A DNA stretch of 64,000 bases from JAWKOK01 sp963848115 (GTDB lineage: Bacteria > Chloroflexota > Anaerolineae > Caldilineales > Caldilineaceae). The notes under the pieces are model-generated. The model ran no database searches, was not told where the DNA came from, and was given only the letters and a program-made list of their open reading frames with translations. This document shows positions 1 through 9,268 of the stretch, one piece after another. The stretch lies in assembly GCA_963848115.1 (NCBI GenBank), contig CAWKCP010000020.1:434001-498000 (forward strand), read 5' to 3'. How positions within the stretch are numbered: the stretch's first letter is position 1; each line of letters starts with the position of its first letter. A program made the translations under genes and the position numbers.

Positions 1-94
1 CTTCAACACAAAATCGCTCACACTGTTCCATCACTCTCTCCATCGAGTTGATCGGCCCCAGGTACATTTCAGACGGCGACCCGCCGCGAAACAC
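1..94 (-). CDS. Partial unidentified gene downstream of the eCIS baseplate gene
   Basis: An open frame on the minus strand runs off the left edge. It lies 14 bases after the stop of the J-like baseplate gene, and possible starts are a GTG at 92-94 and an ATG at 65-67. The roughly 30 visible residues include the stretch EMYLGPINSMERVMEQC. I do not recognise the family. Position suggests a further eCIS baseplate or tail-fibre component in the same transcript, but that is inference from context only. The frame could also belong to a chance ORF, since so little is visible. Confidence 0.35.
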   Translation of the reverse strand, partial: MFRGGSPSEMYLGPINSMERVMEQCERFCVE

Positions 95-108
95 GCAGAC
101 GTTCCTGC

Positions 109-2147
109 CTACCGAATGAATTCCACCTCATGGATGGCCGATGCCACGACACTGTGATCATCAACGGCTACGGGTTGGTCAGGTCCAACCGGATCGCCGA
201 CCGGCTCTCTGTCGCCGCCGGGAACAAAGAGTTCCACCTGCCGGATAAAGTGAATGCCGGGCACCTCCTGCAGGCATTGATAGACATCAGCGACGAAAAG
301 ATCTCGTCCAAAGGGCCAGCCCTTGCCGTCTGGACCGCCCGTGATAGGATTCAAGAAGCGATAGAGCTGTTTCAGTGTCGCTTCTTTCACTACGTTCTCA
401 GTCGATGCCGGACTGGCGCCCAACTGCACACGCACCGCCACCCACCGGTATCGCGCCTCCTCCACGTAAAGGCGCGTGTGGTCAAGAGGCGTCGCTCATC
501 CAGGTATTGGCGCACCCGTTCGACCGCGCTCTCCTCCAGATGGAGCTGCTCATTCTGGAGATGGCCTCCGGGTTCGACAACCCTAGGGATGAGCAACACA
601 TAGACTCGGCCGGAATCGCCCTTCCCGGCTTGGTCGGGCCTGACCTGCCAACATTTGGCCCGCCCGATACGGGCAGGCCACGCCTGTTTGGCCAGAAACT
701 CAAAATCGTCCTCGGTCACGGCTCTATCCCGAGAGCGTAGATGAGCCGGGGTTCGAGCAATCGCAGCTTCCAGCGTTTCTGCGTCAAATCCGCCGCTGGC
801 CGGCTTCCGATTTTCGCAGCGTGCCACGAAGGGAATAGCGCTCTTGAGGGTGTTCAGATAGCCCGCGCCCACGTTGCCCTCTGCGCCACCGCCGATGCGG
901 TACTTGCGAAAGATCAGCCTCGCACCCTTAGGCGGTATCGCACCGAAGAGCTTGATCGTACCGTCCTGTTGCCGCAGCGCAGGGCCCAGGCGAAGTTCAC
1001 CAGTCACGCTATCGAGTGTGAAATTGCGGTCGTCACTCTCTGAATCGGCGAAGTCAAGGACCTCGTGCCAAGCTTGAGGCGGCATACCGCTGGGCAGGAC
1101 CATCAGCGTTTCTGCGGGTTGGCGCTCTAGAATCGGTGTTGCCTGCAGTTGGAATTGTTGGCCCGGTGAGCCGTCACTGTACCCCAACTGTTCGTTGCTG
1201 ATGGACTGGGCGTGGGTCGCCCACACCGTTCCGCCCCAGGACGTTGATTGTATGCTGCGCATCCGTGGCGACTCCTTGTAGGGTCGCATATTCTCTGTCA
1301 GTTGGGATGCGGAAATCTGAATCACACGTACGCGTACCGAGAAGAGACCCTGTCGCTGGATAGACGTCTTGACCATGGGTGGCAGATGGAGACGAATCCG
1401 GCCGGCTGCATTCATCCCACGGGTCGTATCCATTTCAACCACACAGGGCTGCCACACGCCTGTGGGCTCAGCGGTAGCTGCCTCCCAAACATAGGGTGGG
1501 CGGCGTGGATTATGCCCGGCGCCGCTGATGGGATCGAAGTCCAGCGCAAGATCCAGGATGTGGCGGCTCAGATCATTCTCGAATCCAAAATAGAGGGCAT
1601 CGTCGGGCTGTGGAGGCTTGGCCGAAAAGATGGCAAAATCAGACTTGTCTACTGTGTCGTTCAGGCTGCGCAAATCGTGCGGTACAATCTGCAGCCTATC
1701 TCCGTCAACCGATGCAATTTGAGAAAGCACAGCAGCCAATTGGGGAGGTACGATGCACAGATCCTCGTCGCTGGTAAAGACGATGGAGCGCACACTCTCG
1801 GTCTGGGTGCTGGCAACCTCTGTGCCGGTCGGGATCGTGACGGCAATGGGTTGCGGTTCCGTCAGCCAGAAGGTAACCGGGACTCTGGCCGGTTGTGGCT
1901 CCCCGAGGCGAATTCCCAACATCTCCATGAACTTGATAACATGGCGGCGCGGCAGTTGATTCAGCCGATAAAGCATCATGTCCGTCATCCAGGCGAAGAG
2001 TTCGATCAGTGTTACGCCGGGATCGCTGACGTTATGGTCTGTCCACTCCTTACAGTAGTGGGGAATCCGCTGTTTCGCCTCGTCGACGATGTCTTGATAT
2101 CGCCTGTCATCGAGTTTTGGCGCCTCAAAGGCCATTGTTGCCTCCAA
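109..2147 (-). CDS. eCIS baseplate protein, phage J / Afp11-like, frameshifted
   Basis: Large baseplate wedge protein that would join the spike hub to the sheath of the contractile injection system. The N-terminus (DDRRYQDIVDEAKQRIPHYC, then DPGVTLIELFAWMTDMMLYR) is the typical opening of putative baseplate assembly J proteins. Near 471-476 the frame shifts: the first frame reads DERRLLTTRAFTW and then noise to 390, while the neighbouring frame resumes with LYVEEARYRWVAVRVQLGA and runs to a TAG at 109-111. The repaired protein is about 675 residues. The break lies in a CGCGCC context and needs one inserted or two deleted bases. It is either a sequencing error or a real lesion; nothing marks it as programmed. 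The gene follows the gp25-like wedge gene after about 106 bases. Confidence 0.85.
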
Positions 2148-2253
2148 AGGAACTGTCAGTTGTCGATGATTCGCTATAATCTCTGCGCAATGCGTTTCTA
2201 CAATGTCGTAATTTTTGCATCCTCGTCAGACGATGCCGCCGATCGCAACATTG

Positions 2254-2648
2254 TCATTCCCCTGGGATCAAATAGAAGGGGTAGACCAGGCTGCGCTGAT
2301 CATGAGTGACCAGCGTCTCATATGCTACGTCGATCAACAGGCGGTTTGCGTCTTCCCCATCGGCACGCACCGTTACGCCGATCACATTGATGCGTGGCTC
2401 CCACATGCCAAGGGCTTCCTCTACTAGGCGACTGACTTGAGCCCACGTGTGGCTGTTGTTAGGGGCAAAGACCAGATCTTCCAAACCGCAACCAAAATCA
2501 GGATGCATGACCCGTTCACCCGGTGTGGTAGACAGAATGATGTGGATCGATTGCTCCAACTCGTTGCGTTCATCGGTGAGTGCCAAGCCACCGGTGGGAC
2601 CAATGCGCGGGGGGAACATCCACCCCGCCCGACAAGTTCTTTGGCCAT
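2254..2648 (-). CDS. gp25/gpW-like baseplate wedge protein (probable single-base deletion near start)
   Basis: Small wedge protein of the T4 gp25 family, lysozyme-like in fold but structural in baseplates. The segment TGGLALTDERNELEQSI, the STTPGERVMHPDFGCGLEDL motif and the LLIDVAYETL strand are diagnostic. The uninterrupted frame starts at 2655 with an atypical leader (MNHGQRTCRAGWMFPPR). The ATG at 2648 instead gives MAKELVGRG, which matches the usual LVGRGW.FPP opening of this family if one G is restored in the run of four at 2623-2626. I prefer that start, with a deletion in the run. It lies directly after the PAAR gene and before the J-like gene. Confidence 0.85.
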
Positions 2649-2651
2649 GGT

Positions 2652-3055
2652 TCATCCTCCTGCCAGAACGGTACCGACAGCAACAACTTTTGCATTCTGG
2701 TTCGGCAGGGGATCAGCGCAGGTCTGCGCCTGATCCCCGTTGCGTGCCGCCGCTTTGCCATTGATGAACACGCTAGCACTACCCATGAGAACGGAGCCTT
2801 GGTTACTCGGCGGGTTCTGAAACGTGCCTGGCATCACGGCAGGAAGGTGGGGTGGTAGGTTTGTGGCTGTACTGCCAACCGTCGCCGCTCCCCTCCCGCG
2901 ATGAAGACGTCTGGACTCAACTGACCATCGAGCATGCCGTTGAACGCGTGGGGAAGCGGTTTCGGTACGGGTTGTCCGGGCGGGTCAGGCACCAAGACGA
3001 TATGAATATCGGTCGCCGTAATCTGGTCGCCCTGTTTTGCCAAAGGCTGTCCCAT
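2652..3055 (-). CDS. PAAR-domain spike tip protein, frameshifted
   Basis: PAAR proteins cap the VgrG spike with a metal-stabilised cone. Two frames together give one protein of about 134 residues. The first frame (MGQPLAKQGDQITATDIHIV ... LDGQLSPDVFIAG) continues in another frame as AATVGSTATNLPPHLPAVMP and then GTFQNPPSNQGSVLMGSASV and NGKAAARNGDQAQTC. The switch falls in a run of four G (plus-strand C at 2890-2893); adding one G restores the whole reading frame. The same kind of lesion occurs in the next gene, which favours a homopolymer error. It lies between the spike gene and the gp25-like gene. Confidence 0.85.
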
Positions 3056-3099
3056 CGTAGTCTCCGCGTCTTACCGAAGGAGTGCGCTGCGCCAGAGCG

Positions 3100-4731
3100 T
3101 CAATTCAGGTTGATCCTCGTCCCCTTGACGGTCATCGTACCGCTGGCTTTCAGATCCATATTGCCACCGGCCTCAAGCTTCATGTTTCCGCTGGCCTTGA
3201 CAACAAGATCGTTTTTGCTTTCAATGGTGAGCGTGCGCTTAGCGTCGTCCAGTACCAGTCGATTGCCGCCAGCAGTGATGATCTCGATTTTGTTATCGCC
3301 GTTGTCATGGACGGCGATAACGTGGCCACTACGAGAACGCCAACTGCGCACGAGCGGCTTTTCTCCCCTAGCCGCTGCGCCTACCTCAGCCGGCACGGTC
3401 TGCTTGCCGTTCCAGAGGCCGCCCAACACAAAAGGCTCGCCGAAATTGCCATGAGCAAATGCGACTGCAACCTCATCCCCTACTGCGGGCAGCGCACAGA
3501 ATCCCGCCTTGGATCCGGCGCCCGGTGCGACGACACGCGCCCAATCACTCTCGGCATCATCGGCCATCCACGGGAACTTAACTTTGACCCGTCCCCAATC
3601 TCTGGGATCGTCGCTATTGGTGACAATAGCGCTGACCACGCCAGGCCACTGCGTTGGCGAGCGCTGACTCTGAAGCCGCTCCAGCAAGAATCCTGTTCGT
3701 GCACCTCGCACCTGGAAGGTTGTTGTGAGCCCCGCCGCCGTATAGGCATGCAGAGCCTGTGTCACCAGATAGACGCCGCTCAGGCGTGTGCCCAGCGCTT
3801 CGAGTTGTACCATACGACCGGCCAGGATATCCGGCCGGCGGAGCGCTTCGCCCTCGGCTTCGATATAGGCGCCACTCAGCTCATCCAAGCGCGCCGCGGC
3901 CAGGATATCGGCCTCCGCCTGACTGACAACCGGCTGATCGACGATCACCAACTTACCCTTTCCAAAAGCCGCGGCCCAGCCGGCGCCATCTTTGGGATCG
4001 CCGATCTTTGGATAGAGTCCGCCACGCCGAGCCCGCCCAACGATAGCCTGCTGTTTTTCAATATCCCAGCCCTTGACCACTACTTCGTCAACTTGTTCAG
4101 CCAGGCTCAGGCGCGGGCGAAACGAGAGTAAATCGTCTCCCCATGTCAATGTCATAGCAGCGCTGCCCGAAGACGGTTTGCAGAAGTGGAGTTTGCCGTC
4201 GGCGACAAAACACTCGTAGCCGATGCGATAGGCGCGGCCCATCAGGAAGGCCAGATCGGACTGATTGTCCTGATAAATGTGATCGTAAACCGTGCCCGTC
4301 ACATCAATATCGGTCTGCAAGCCCAAATTCCGAGCGATTTCCTGGGCCAGGTCGCTGTCCTTCTTGTTCAGGTATGCCTTGCTCTTGGTTTGACGATAGA
4401 GTCGGTGCGACTTGTCATAGCCACGGACGACAAGCTGGGCAATCATCCCCTCCTGAAAGTCCGGCTCCAACGATGTGATTTCGCCCTTCACCAGCGCCAC
4501 ATGTCTTTCGTCCGCGGTTTCGGCGCCAATTTCAATCTCTTTGGTTAGGTTGAAGGGACCATTGTCCAGGAGCTTCATCTCGGAATCTGTGAAGCAGATC
4601 GCGAACATGTCGGGCAGATGGCAATGTTGGTCTACAAGCACTGAGACCAGATTCTGCATGAGGGGTCGTGGGACTTCAACGCCGTCAAGTTTGATTGTGA
4701 TTTGACTAGCCAACATCGTCTTCTGTGCCAT
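3100..4731 (-). CDS. VgrG-like spike protein (gp27/gp5 type, Afp8-like)
   Basis: Forms the trimeric central spike of the injection system and carries the PAAR tip. Residues 1 to about 350 form the gp27-like hub, with typical text such as TVYDHIYQDNQSDLAFLMGR. Residues about 365-450 are the gp5 OB-fold (DPRDWGRVKVKFPW, then PAVGDEVAVAFAHGNFGEPF). The C-terminal 70 residues form a short beta-helix with repeats such as KASGNMKLEAGGNMDLKASG. At 543 residues it is a normal length for eCIS spikes and has no C-terminal toxin extension, so it is a structural rather than an evolved spike. The gene follows the LysM gene by 41 bases. Confidence 0.93.
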   Translation of the reverse strand: MAQKTMLASQITIKLDGVEVPRPLMQNLVSVLVDQHCHLPDMFAICFTDSEMKLLDNGPFNLTKEIEIGAETADERHVALVKGEITSLEPDFQEGMIAQLVVRGYDKSHRLYRQTKSKAYLNKKDSDLAQEIARNLGLQTDIDVTGTVYDHIYQDNQSDLAFLMGRAYRIGYECFVADGKLHFCKPSSGSAAMTLTWGDDLLSFRPRLSLAEQVDEVVVKGWDIEKQQAIVGRARRGGLYPKIGDPKDGAGWAAAFGKGKLVIVDQPVVSQAEADILAAARLDELSGAYIEAEGEALRRPDILAGRMVQLEALGTRLSGVYLVTQALHAYTAAGLTTTFQVRGARTGFLLERLQSQRSPTQWPGVVSAIVTNSDDPRDWGRVKVKFPWMADDAESDWARVVAPGAGSKAGFCALPAVGDEVAVAFAHGNFGEPFVLGGLWNGKQTVPAEVGAAARGEKPLVRSWRSRSGHVIAVHDNGDNKIEIITAGGNRLVLDDAKRTLTIESKNDLVVKASGNMKLEAGGNMDLKASGTMTVKGTRINLN

Positions 4732-4772
4732 CGTTGTTCCCTACGAGACCGGTCTGCATAATTGCAGACCTT

Positions 4773-5432
4773 CTAGTCGAGCGGTATTTCGAGGCGCTGG
4801 CCTGCACGCACCTGCATCGGATTGATGATGCCATTATGTTCCGCAATGCGGCGCCAATCTCGCGGGTCACCGTAGACTTCCGCTGCGATGATGTCCAGAC
4901 GATCCCCGGCAACGACCGGCCAAACCTGCGCGATGGGTCCGCCGCCGGAGGTAGGATTCTGCCTACGATAATCTTTGAAGTCCTTGTACTGGGCGAAGGT
5001 GGCATCTACTTTCGCCCGCACTGGCGTCCCATTGGCTAGAAAGAGCGTGAACTGCTGGGTCATCTGCGTGATCACCGCTCGGAAGAAAAAGACGCCCCAT
5101 TCAAAGGCAACCTCCGGCGGCGGCACCTTCTTGTTCTTCTTGCCCTGCTTGCGCGTTTTGGATTCCATCAGCTTCCAAAGAAGTTCGGTGGTCTTGCTTA
5201 CGTCTTTTTCTTGCTCTTCAAACGTATCAAAGAAAAGACTGAGTTTAAGCGTCTGTTCACCAGCCTTTTTGAACTCAGCATCAGGCGCATCCTTTCGATT
5301 CTTGGACGTATATACCCATGAATTTGACTTGGACACACTGTATTCATAGGGATTGAAGTCGCAGGTTACGGAGACGCCGCCCGTTTTCTTCGTGCCCTGT
5401 CTGTCAATCTCATAGATTTTGGCCTTGACCAT
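4773..5432 (-). CDS. LysM-domain baseplate/tube adaptor (Afp7-like)
   Basis: Adaptor between the inner tube and the spike hub. The first 150 residues are a tube-like beta fold (MVKAKIYEIDRQGTKKTGGV, FNPYEYSVSKSNSW, LKLSLFFDTFE). The last 50 residues are a LysM domain: VVAGDRLDIIAAEVYGDPRD, WRRIAEHNGI, then VRAGQRLEIP. In phages and eCIS this arrangement (gpX/gp53-type) binds other baseplate parts, not peptidoglycan. It sits directly between the 720-residue protein and the VgrG-like gene, the standard position. Confidence 0.9.
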   Translation of the reverse strand: MVKAKIYEIDRQGTKKTGGVSVTCDFNPYEYSVSKSNSWVYTSKNRKDAPDAEFKKAGEQTLKLSLFFDTFEEQEKDVSKTTELLWKLMESKTRKQGKKNKKVPPPEVAFEWGVFFFRAVITQMTQQFTLFLANGTPVRAKVDATFAQYKDFKDYRRQNPTSGGGPIAQVWPVVAGDRLDIIAAEVYGDPRDWRRIAEHNGIINPMQVRAGQRLEIPLD

Positions 5433-5458
5433 CTGTTGTTCACCTCCCTTACTTCACG

Positions 5459-7621
5459 CTACAGCCGAGAACGTAGCCGCTCCCGCTCTACAACCAGACG
5501 CCGACGAATCTCAGCGTACACTTGTCTTGAGAGTGCCTGGATGTCGATCTCGTTGTCTTCGCCGGCATCGGCACCATCCTGTGCTGGTTGGTTCGAGTCT
5601 GTTTGAGCAGGCGAGGTCAGTTCCTCACTTGGTGCAGCGGCCGCTGCCGTCTGGCGCTGAACACTTTGCTGCTGCTGACCAATCGTTGTGGTCACCGGTG
5701 CGTTTGCCGCCTCATTCGCACCTTCGGTGATTCTCGAGTGCTGAACGATCCGTTGGGCAGGAGTCGCTCCGGCGGATTGCGGCACTGCAGCCTGTCCTGG
5801 TTCTGCGGGTGGAGGCGCCTTGCCCAAGATCTGCCACAGATCGACCGGCAGCGGCCCAATCTCTGTGGCAACGAATTCAGTGGTTGCCTCCACCTCGTTG
5901 CCCTGCTCGCTGCGCGATTCATTCGGGGCTCGCTGCACAAATGCCTCAGAGTGCTGCTCCCGGTGCTCTTCGTCAATAGCGCCCGCTTTTGGCTCTGATA
6001 CCGGCAGGGGGGATTGTGGCAGGTCGGCTCCGACATTGGGTTCCGCCACTGCTTCCAATTCTAGGACTTTGCTGTCCGCCGGCTGGATTTCCGTTGATGA
6101 TTCTGCCGTTCGAGCAACAAGTGGTTCAGCACGTGGACGTCGGGCGTCGATGTGTTCCACAGCGGATGCCGTAGGCTTTCCTGTGGTGATCTGGTTCAGC
6201 GACTGAGGTACACCGACGGTGGCGACTGGTACGCGTGTGCCTGAATCGACAACGGCAGACGGTACGGGCTCTATCTGGAGTTGAGTCTCTTCAATGCGGC
6301 GTTGAACCGGCCAGGCTTCTTCAAGCGGCAGTGGCTGCACCTCGGGCGGCGGCAAATCGTCCCCTTCAACCGTGAGCATCTCCGGGGTCTCGTTGCCGGC
6401 AGTATCAGTCGATGCGATAGGGAGGTCTGGTGTCAACTTCTTCCGTTCTCCTGCCGGCGCCCCGAGTGATGAACTTGGATGTAGGTGACTTGGCGGTTCA
6501 GATGTTTCGATCTCAGGTGTGTAGAACGTTGCGTCAGGTGCGAATGCAATCTCAGACACGGGCTGTGGCTGCGCATTGGCTGCTTCAACAGGTTCGTGTT
6601 CAGACGCCAATTCAGGTTGTTCCGTGATCGGACTCACTGCCGGACGACTCACTGCTCCGTCAAATCCGACTTCTTCTTGCACCAATTGGACTGGCTGATT
6701 CGCAACTTCCCTGTCCTCGACAAGCATACGCCCCAACCCGGCGGCCTCCTCTTGATAAAGCGGATCAGCCCCGACTGGGTAAGTTGGCGCCGTTTCCTTT
6801 GGCCAGTTAGACGTCGTTTTGGGCGGTCTCTCGATTGGCTTATGAAGCTCAGGATTTATGCTTGGCCGTTGGATGGGCCGTTGGTCCTGGCGGGTTGGCG
6901 CTCCGCCGATTTTGCTTGGCTCGCCTAACCCTATCGGGATATCCGGTTCGCTGGCTTCCTGCTCCATGTGTCGGCGATAGATCATCTGCAGGCGCGTCCA
7001 TGTGACATCATCCACCTCGGACTCCGGCGCCGATTGTAGCGCAGGTGTATCAGACACTGCCGTCGCCACCGGCATAGACCGTTGCACTGGCCCCGAGGGA
7101 TGCCGATCCGGATAGCGATCTGTCTGTACTGGGATGGATTGTGGTGAGAAAGCCACGCCACGGAAAGGGCGTGCTGGACTGGCGGCAATGATCTCAGGAT
7201 CGTCTGCGGCCGGCTTAAGCGCGCTTTCCGGAAGATGCATTTGGGACGGCGTCGACGAGCTGGGTGAACGATGTACTACTGTGGCGGGTATCGCTATAGG
7301 CGCCTCAGGCGATAGTTGTGCAGGGGCCGGTTCACCCGGCGGCCGCACATCAGCCAAGTTTCCGGGCGGCGACATGACACCTTCTGACAACGTGGGCAAT
7401 CGTGCCGCTGTGACTACATCAGAAAGTATGCTGGCTTCTCCAGCGACCGCGGCTGCCGGTGATCCCGTACGCTGGACATCGCGAACTGGAGTCCGCATAC
7501 GGAATAGCGTAGCCAAATTGGCGTGGCGTCGCAAACGACGGATCAAAGGGTTACCGGACGCAAATGCTCTGCTCACATGCACCTCTGTCAAATCTCTCCC
7601 GCATATGCCAAACCGCAGCAC
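5459..7621 (-). CDS. Large disordered eCIS-associated protein, Pro/Glu-rich
   Basis: I cannot assign a fold. The 720 residues are dominated by Pro, Glu, Ala, Val and Gln with little predicted structure. The first 60 residues are basic (FASGNPLIRRLRRHANLATL) and the last 30 form a helix, IDIQALSRQVYAEIRRRLVV followed by ERERLRSRL. That C-terminal segment resembles the last half of the 62-residue protein at 8087-8275, so both may dock on the same partner. It lies between the second tube gene and the LysM gene, where several eCIS loci carry a long low-complexity protein. The start is uncertain: GTG codons at 7621 and about 7582 are both possible. A scaffold, ruler or linker role is inference only. 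Confidence 0.7.
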   Translation of the reverse strand: MLRFGICGRDLTEVHVSRAFASGNPLIRRLRRHANLATLFRMRTPVRDVQRTGSPAAAVAGEASILSDVVTAARLPTLSEGVMSPPGNLADVRPPGEPAPAQLSPEAPIAIPATVVHRSPSSSTPSQMHLPESALKPAADDPEIIAASPARPFRGVAFSPQSIPVQTDRYPDRHPSGPVQRSMPVATAVSDTPALQSAPESEVDDVTWTRLQMIYRRHMEQEASEPDIPIGLGEPSKIGGAPTRQDQRPIQRPSINPELHKPIERPPKTTSNWPKETAPTYPVGADPLYQEEAAGLGRMLVEDREVANQPVQLVQEEVGFDGAVSRPAVSPITEQPELASEHEPVEAANAQPQPVSEIAFAPDATFYTPEIETSEPPSHLHPSSSLGAPAGERKKLTPDLPIASTDTAGNETPEMLTVEGDDLPPPEVQPLPLEEAWPVQRRIEETQLQIEPVPSAVVDSGTRVPVATVGVPQSLNQITTGKPTASAVEHIDARRPRAEPLVARTAESSTEIQPADSKVLELEAVAEPNVGADLPQSPLPVSEPKAGAIDEEHREQHSEAFVQRAPNESRSEQGNEVEATTEFVATEIGPLPVDLWQILGKAPPPAEPGQAAVPQSAGATPAQRIVQHSRITEGANEAANAPVTTTIGQQQQSVQRQTAAAAAPSEELTSPAQTDSNQPAQDGADAGEDNEIDIQALSRQVYAEIRRRLVVERERLRSRL

Positions 7622-7626
7622 GAGTA

Positions 7627-8076
7627 CTAGGCGGCGAACGCCTCAATGCTGATTTCGTTACATGCCAGTTCGAGCGTCTGCACGGCCACGGCGCTATCAT
7701 CGCTCTTTAGTTGCGGACCGGACCACTTAATCGGGAAAGCCTCACTCAGTCTCCAGGCCATTACCGGTCTAAGCTTGAGATCGCACAGCGTCACCGTTAC
7801 CGCTTTGCGCACGAACTTACCCTGCATCGTATCCAAGTACCAGGCAACCAGGCTCGTCTTGCTAACACCATTCTTCAGGCTAATCCGGGCTGACTTGCGG
7901 CGGCCCGGCAGTTGATGAATGAATGTATTGACCCCGCCCTCTTTTACCTCTTCAACCTCCCACTCGATGACAGGCAAAGTACACTCGGTAAACGCAGCCT
8001 GTTTCTCGCCGCCGATCTCAACCACAAAACGAAAGGTTGCATTTACCTGTGCACGCAATTGAGCGTCGGTTGTCAT
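7627..8076 (-). CDS. Tail tube protein 2 (Afp5-like, T4 gp19 fold)
   Basis: Tube protein of 149 residues. Motifs shared with the other tube gene at 8710-9156 include FRFVVEIGGEKQAAFTEC near the start, LPGRRKSARISLKNG in the middle, and the AWRLSEAFPIKWSGPQLKSD signature near the C-terminus. In described eCIS the second, divergent tube protein makes the ring joining the tube to the baseplate hub; this one is next to the baseplate genes, as expected. The stop is only a few bases from the following gene, indicating a single transcript. Confidence 0.93.
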   Translation of the reverse strand: MTTDAQLRAQVNATFRFVVEIGGEKQAAFTECTLPVIEWEVEEVKEGGVNTFIHQLPGRRKSARISLKNGVSKTSLVAWYLDTMQGKFVRKAVTVTLCDLKLRPVMAWRLSEAFPIKWSGPQLKSDDSAVAVQTLELACNEISIEAFAA

Positions 8077-8086
8077 GGCTACACCC

Positions 8087-8275
8087 CTACCTGAACCTCG
8101 AATCTCGTAGCAATGAGCCTAGGCGTTCGCGTTCCCGTTGAGCGTCCGCATACAGCATGGCGTACACCCTGTCTGCAATTGACCTGATAAGTTCAGGCGT
8201 GATCTCGACCGCTTGCCGCTGCTGATGTTCCCGATTGGACCGCTGATTCATGTCGAGATCTAACTGGTCAGACAT
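8087..8275 (-). CDS. Small eCIS protein, 62 residues
   Basis: Short, charged protein: N-terminal Gln/Asn-rich region, then a predicted amphipathic helix ELIRSIADRVYAMLYADAQR and ERERLGSLL. Small proteins of this size and C-terminal pattern are typical between the tube genes of eCIS loci, but no activity is known to me. The VY(A)xxxxxxxxERERL pattern reappears at the C-terminus of the 720-residue protein of the same operon. It sits 15 bases from the upstream gene and 10 from the downstream tube gene. Likely a structural or assembly component, by context. Confidence 0.75.
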   Translation of the reverse strand: MSDQLDLDMNQRSNREHQQRQAVEITPELIRSIADRVYAMLYADAQRERERLGSLLRDSRFR

Positions 8276-8290
8276 GGAAGCAACTCCGCA

Positions 8291-8665
8291 TCAACCGCTA
8301 AGTGGCGCAACCTGCAGCTGAAACTGATGGCTGCACTGCGGACAAGCCACGCCAATCAACACGGTTTCGTGGCTGTTCAGCCGCAAGTAAAGATCCTCGA
8401 GATAAGCCAGATCGGCGGCAAAGAGCCCAGCAAGGACCAGAGGTGTCATCGCAGGCAGATCGCCAAGGCGCGTTACGACTCGGCTGAGCAATATGATGGG
8501 CAGGTAGGCCTCATTGGCTTGGACCTGTGGATTGCTCACGGCCTCTATCTCATCGAGCGCTGTGGCCAGCCGCATGCTACCCTGCCGATGCACCCGTCCA
8601 GATTCGTCTGCATAACCAAACGGCAACAGAAACTCATATTCCCGCTGTTGATTCATCTCCAGCAA
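8291..8665 (-). CDS. eCIS tail assembly protein with Cys pair (gp41/chaperone-like)
   Basis: Protein of 124 residues. The N-terminal part EYEFLLPFGYADESGRVHRQ, then GSMRLATALDE, is typical of phage-tail assembly chaperone-like proteins found between tube genes. The C-terminus has a CPQCSHQFQL pair that may bind zinc or be structural. In phages, proteins at this position regulate tail polymerisation and are usually not in the final particle; I extend that role by homology of position. The start may be at the MNQQ codon at 8656, three codons in. Confidence 0.75.
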   Translation of the reverse strand: MLEMNQQREYEFLLPFGYADESGRVHRQGSMRLATALDEIEAVSNPQVQANEAYLPIILLSRVVTRLGDLPAMTPLVLAGLFAADLAYLEDLYLRLNSHETVLIGVACPQCSHQFQLQVAPLSG

Positions 8666-8709
8666 CCTTTTGCATTTCCATTAGCGTGTTGTATATCCAT
8701 TTCGGTGCA

Positions 8710-9156
8710 CTAGATCTTTCGCACGATGTACTCATGAACGACGGTCAACTCTTCGATTGCAATCTCATTGCTATCTGATTTAGGCTGCGGACCGCTCACC
8801 TTAAGCGGCCAGGCGCGCTCAAAGTCCCAGCGCCCGACCTCCTCCAGTTGCTGGTTATACATCACAATCGAACCATTGGTTCGCGCCTCGTCAACTTTTC
8901 CGTCTTCGACCTGCTTGCGCCACTTCCAAATATCCATGCTGCTAGTGATACCACGTTTGAGAACGATATTCTCCCACTTGAGCCGACCGGGAACTTTCAT
9001 GACGATTTCCCGTCCTTCAGCGCTGATCACCTTGTGTTCGATGACCTCGTGCTCTGATCCTAGACCGCTGCATTCAGTGAAGTAGCCGCTCACCACGCCT
9101 TCAAGCTTGACCGCGAAATGAAAGCCAACCAGTGGGTCCGTGCCATTGTTCGCCAT
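8710..9156 (-). CDS. Tail tube protein 1 (Afp1-like, T4 gp19 fold)
   Basis: Main inner tube protein of 148 residues. It shows the canonical eCIS tube sequence: DPLVGFHFAVKLEGVVSGYF, TECSGLGSEHEVIEH, GRLKWENIVLKRGITSSMDI and the C-terminal WPLKVSGPQPKSDSNEIAIE. The ATG at 9156 follows a good AAAGGAG ribosome binding site. It lies between the sheath gene and the assembly protein gene, as in Afp and PVC loci. Confidence 0.96.
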   Translation of the reverse strand: MANNGTDPLVGFHFAVKLEGVVSGYFTECSGLGSEHEVIEHKVISAEGREIVMKVPGRLKWENIVLKRGITSSMDIWKWRKQVEDGKVDEARTNGSIVMYNQQLEEVGRWDFERAWPLKVSGPQPKSDSNEIAIEELTVVHEYIVRKI

Positions 9157-9268
9157 GATTTACTCCTTTACTCATGTCATTGTCTATGAAGCCATAAGCG
9201 AGAGAGAAAGTCGGGTCAATCTCACACGTTCATGGGCGCCTGCTGATTAGCCGATGCAGTGGCATCGG

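Noticed and set aside
465..480. Programmed ribosomal frameshift in the J-like gene
   Set aside because: No slippery heptamer or following pseudoknot was seen, and other nearby genes carry similar indels, so an error or mutation is simpler.
1248..2309. 353-codon plus-strand frame over the J-like baseplate gene
   Set aside because: Antisense shadow; no family resemblance, while the minus strand encodes a recognised protein.
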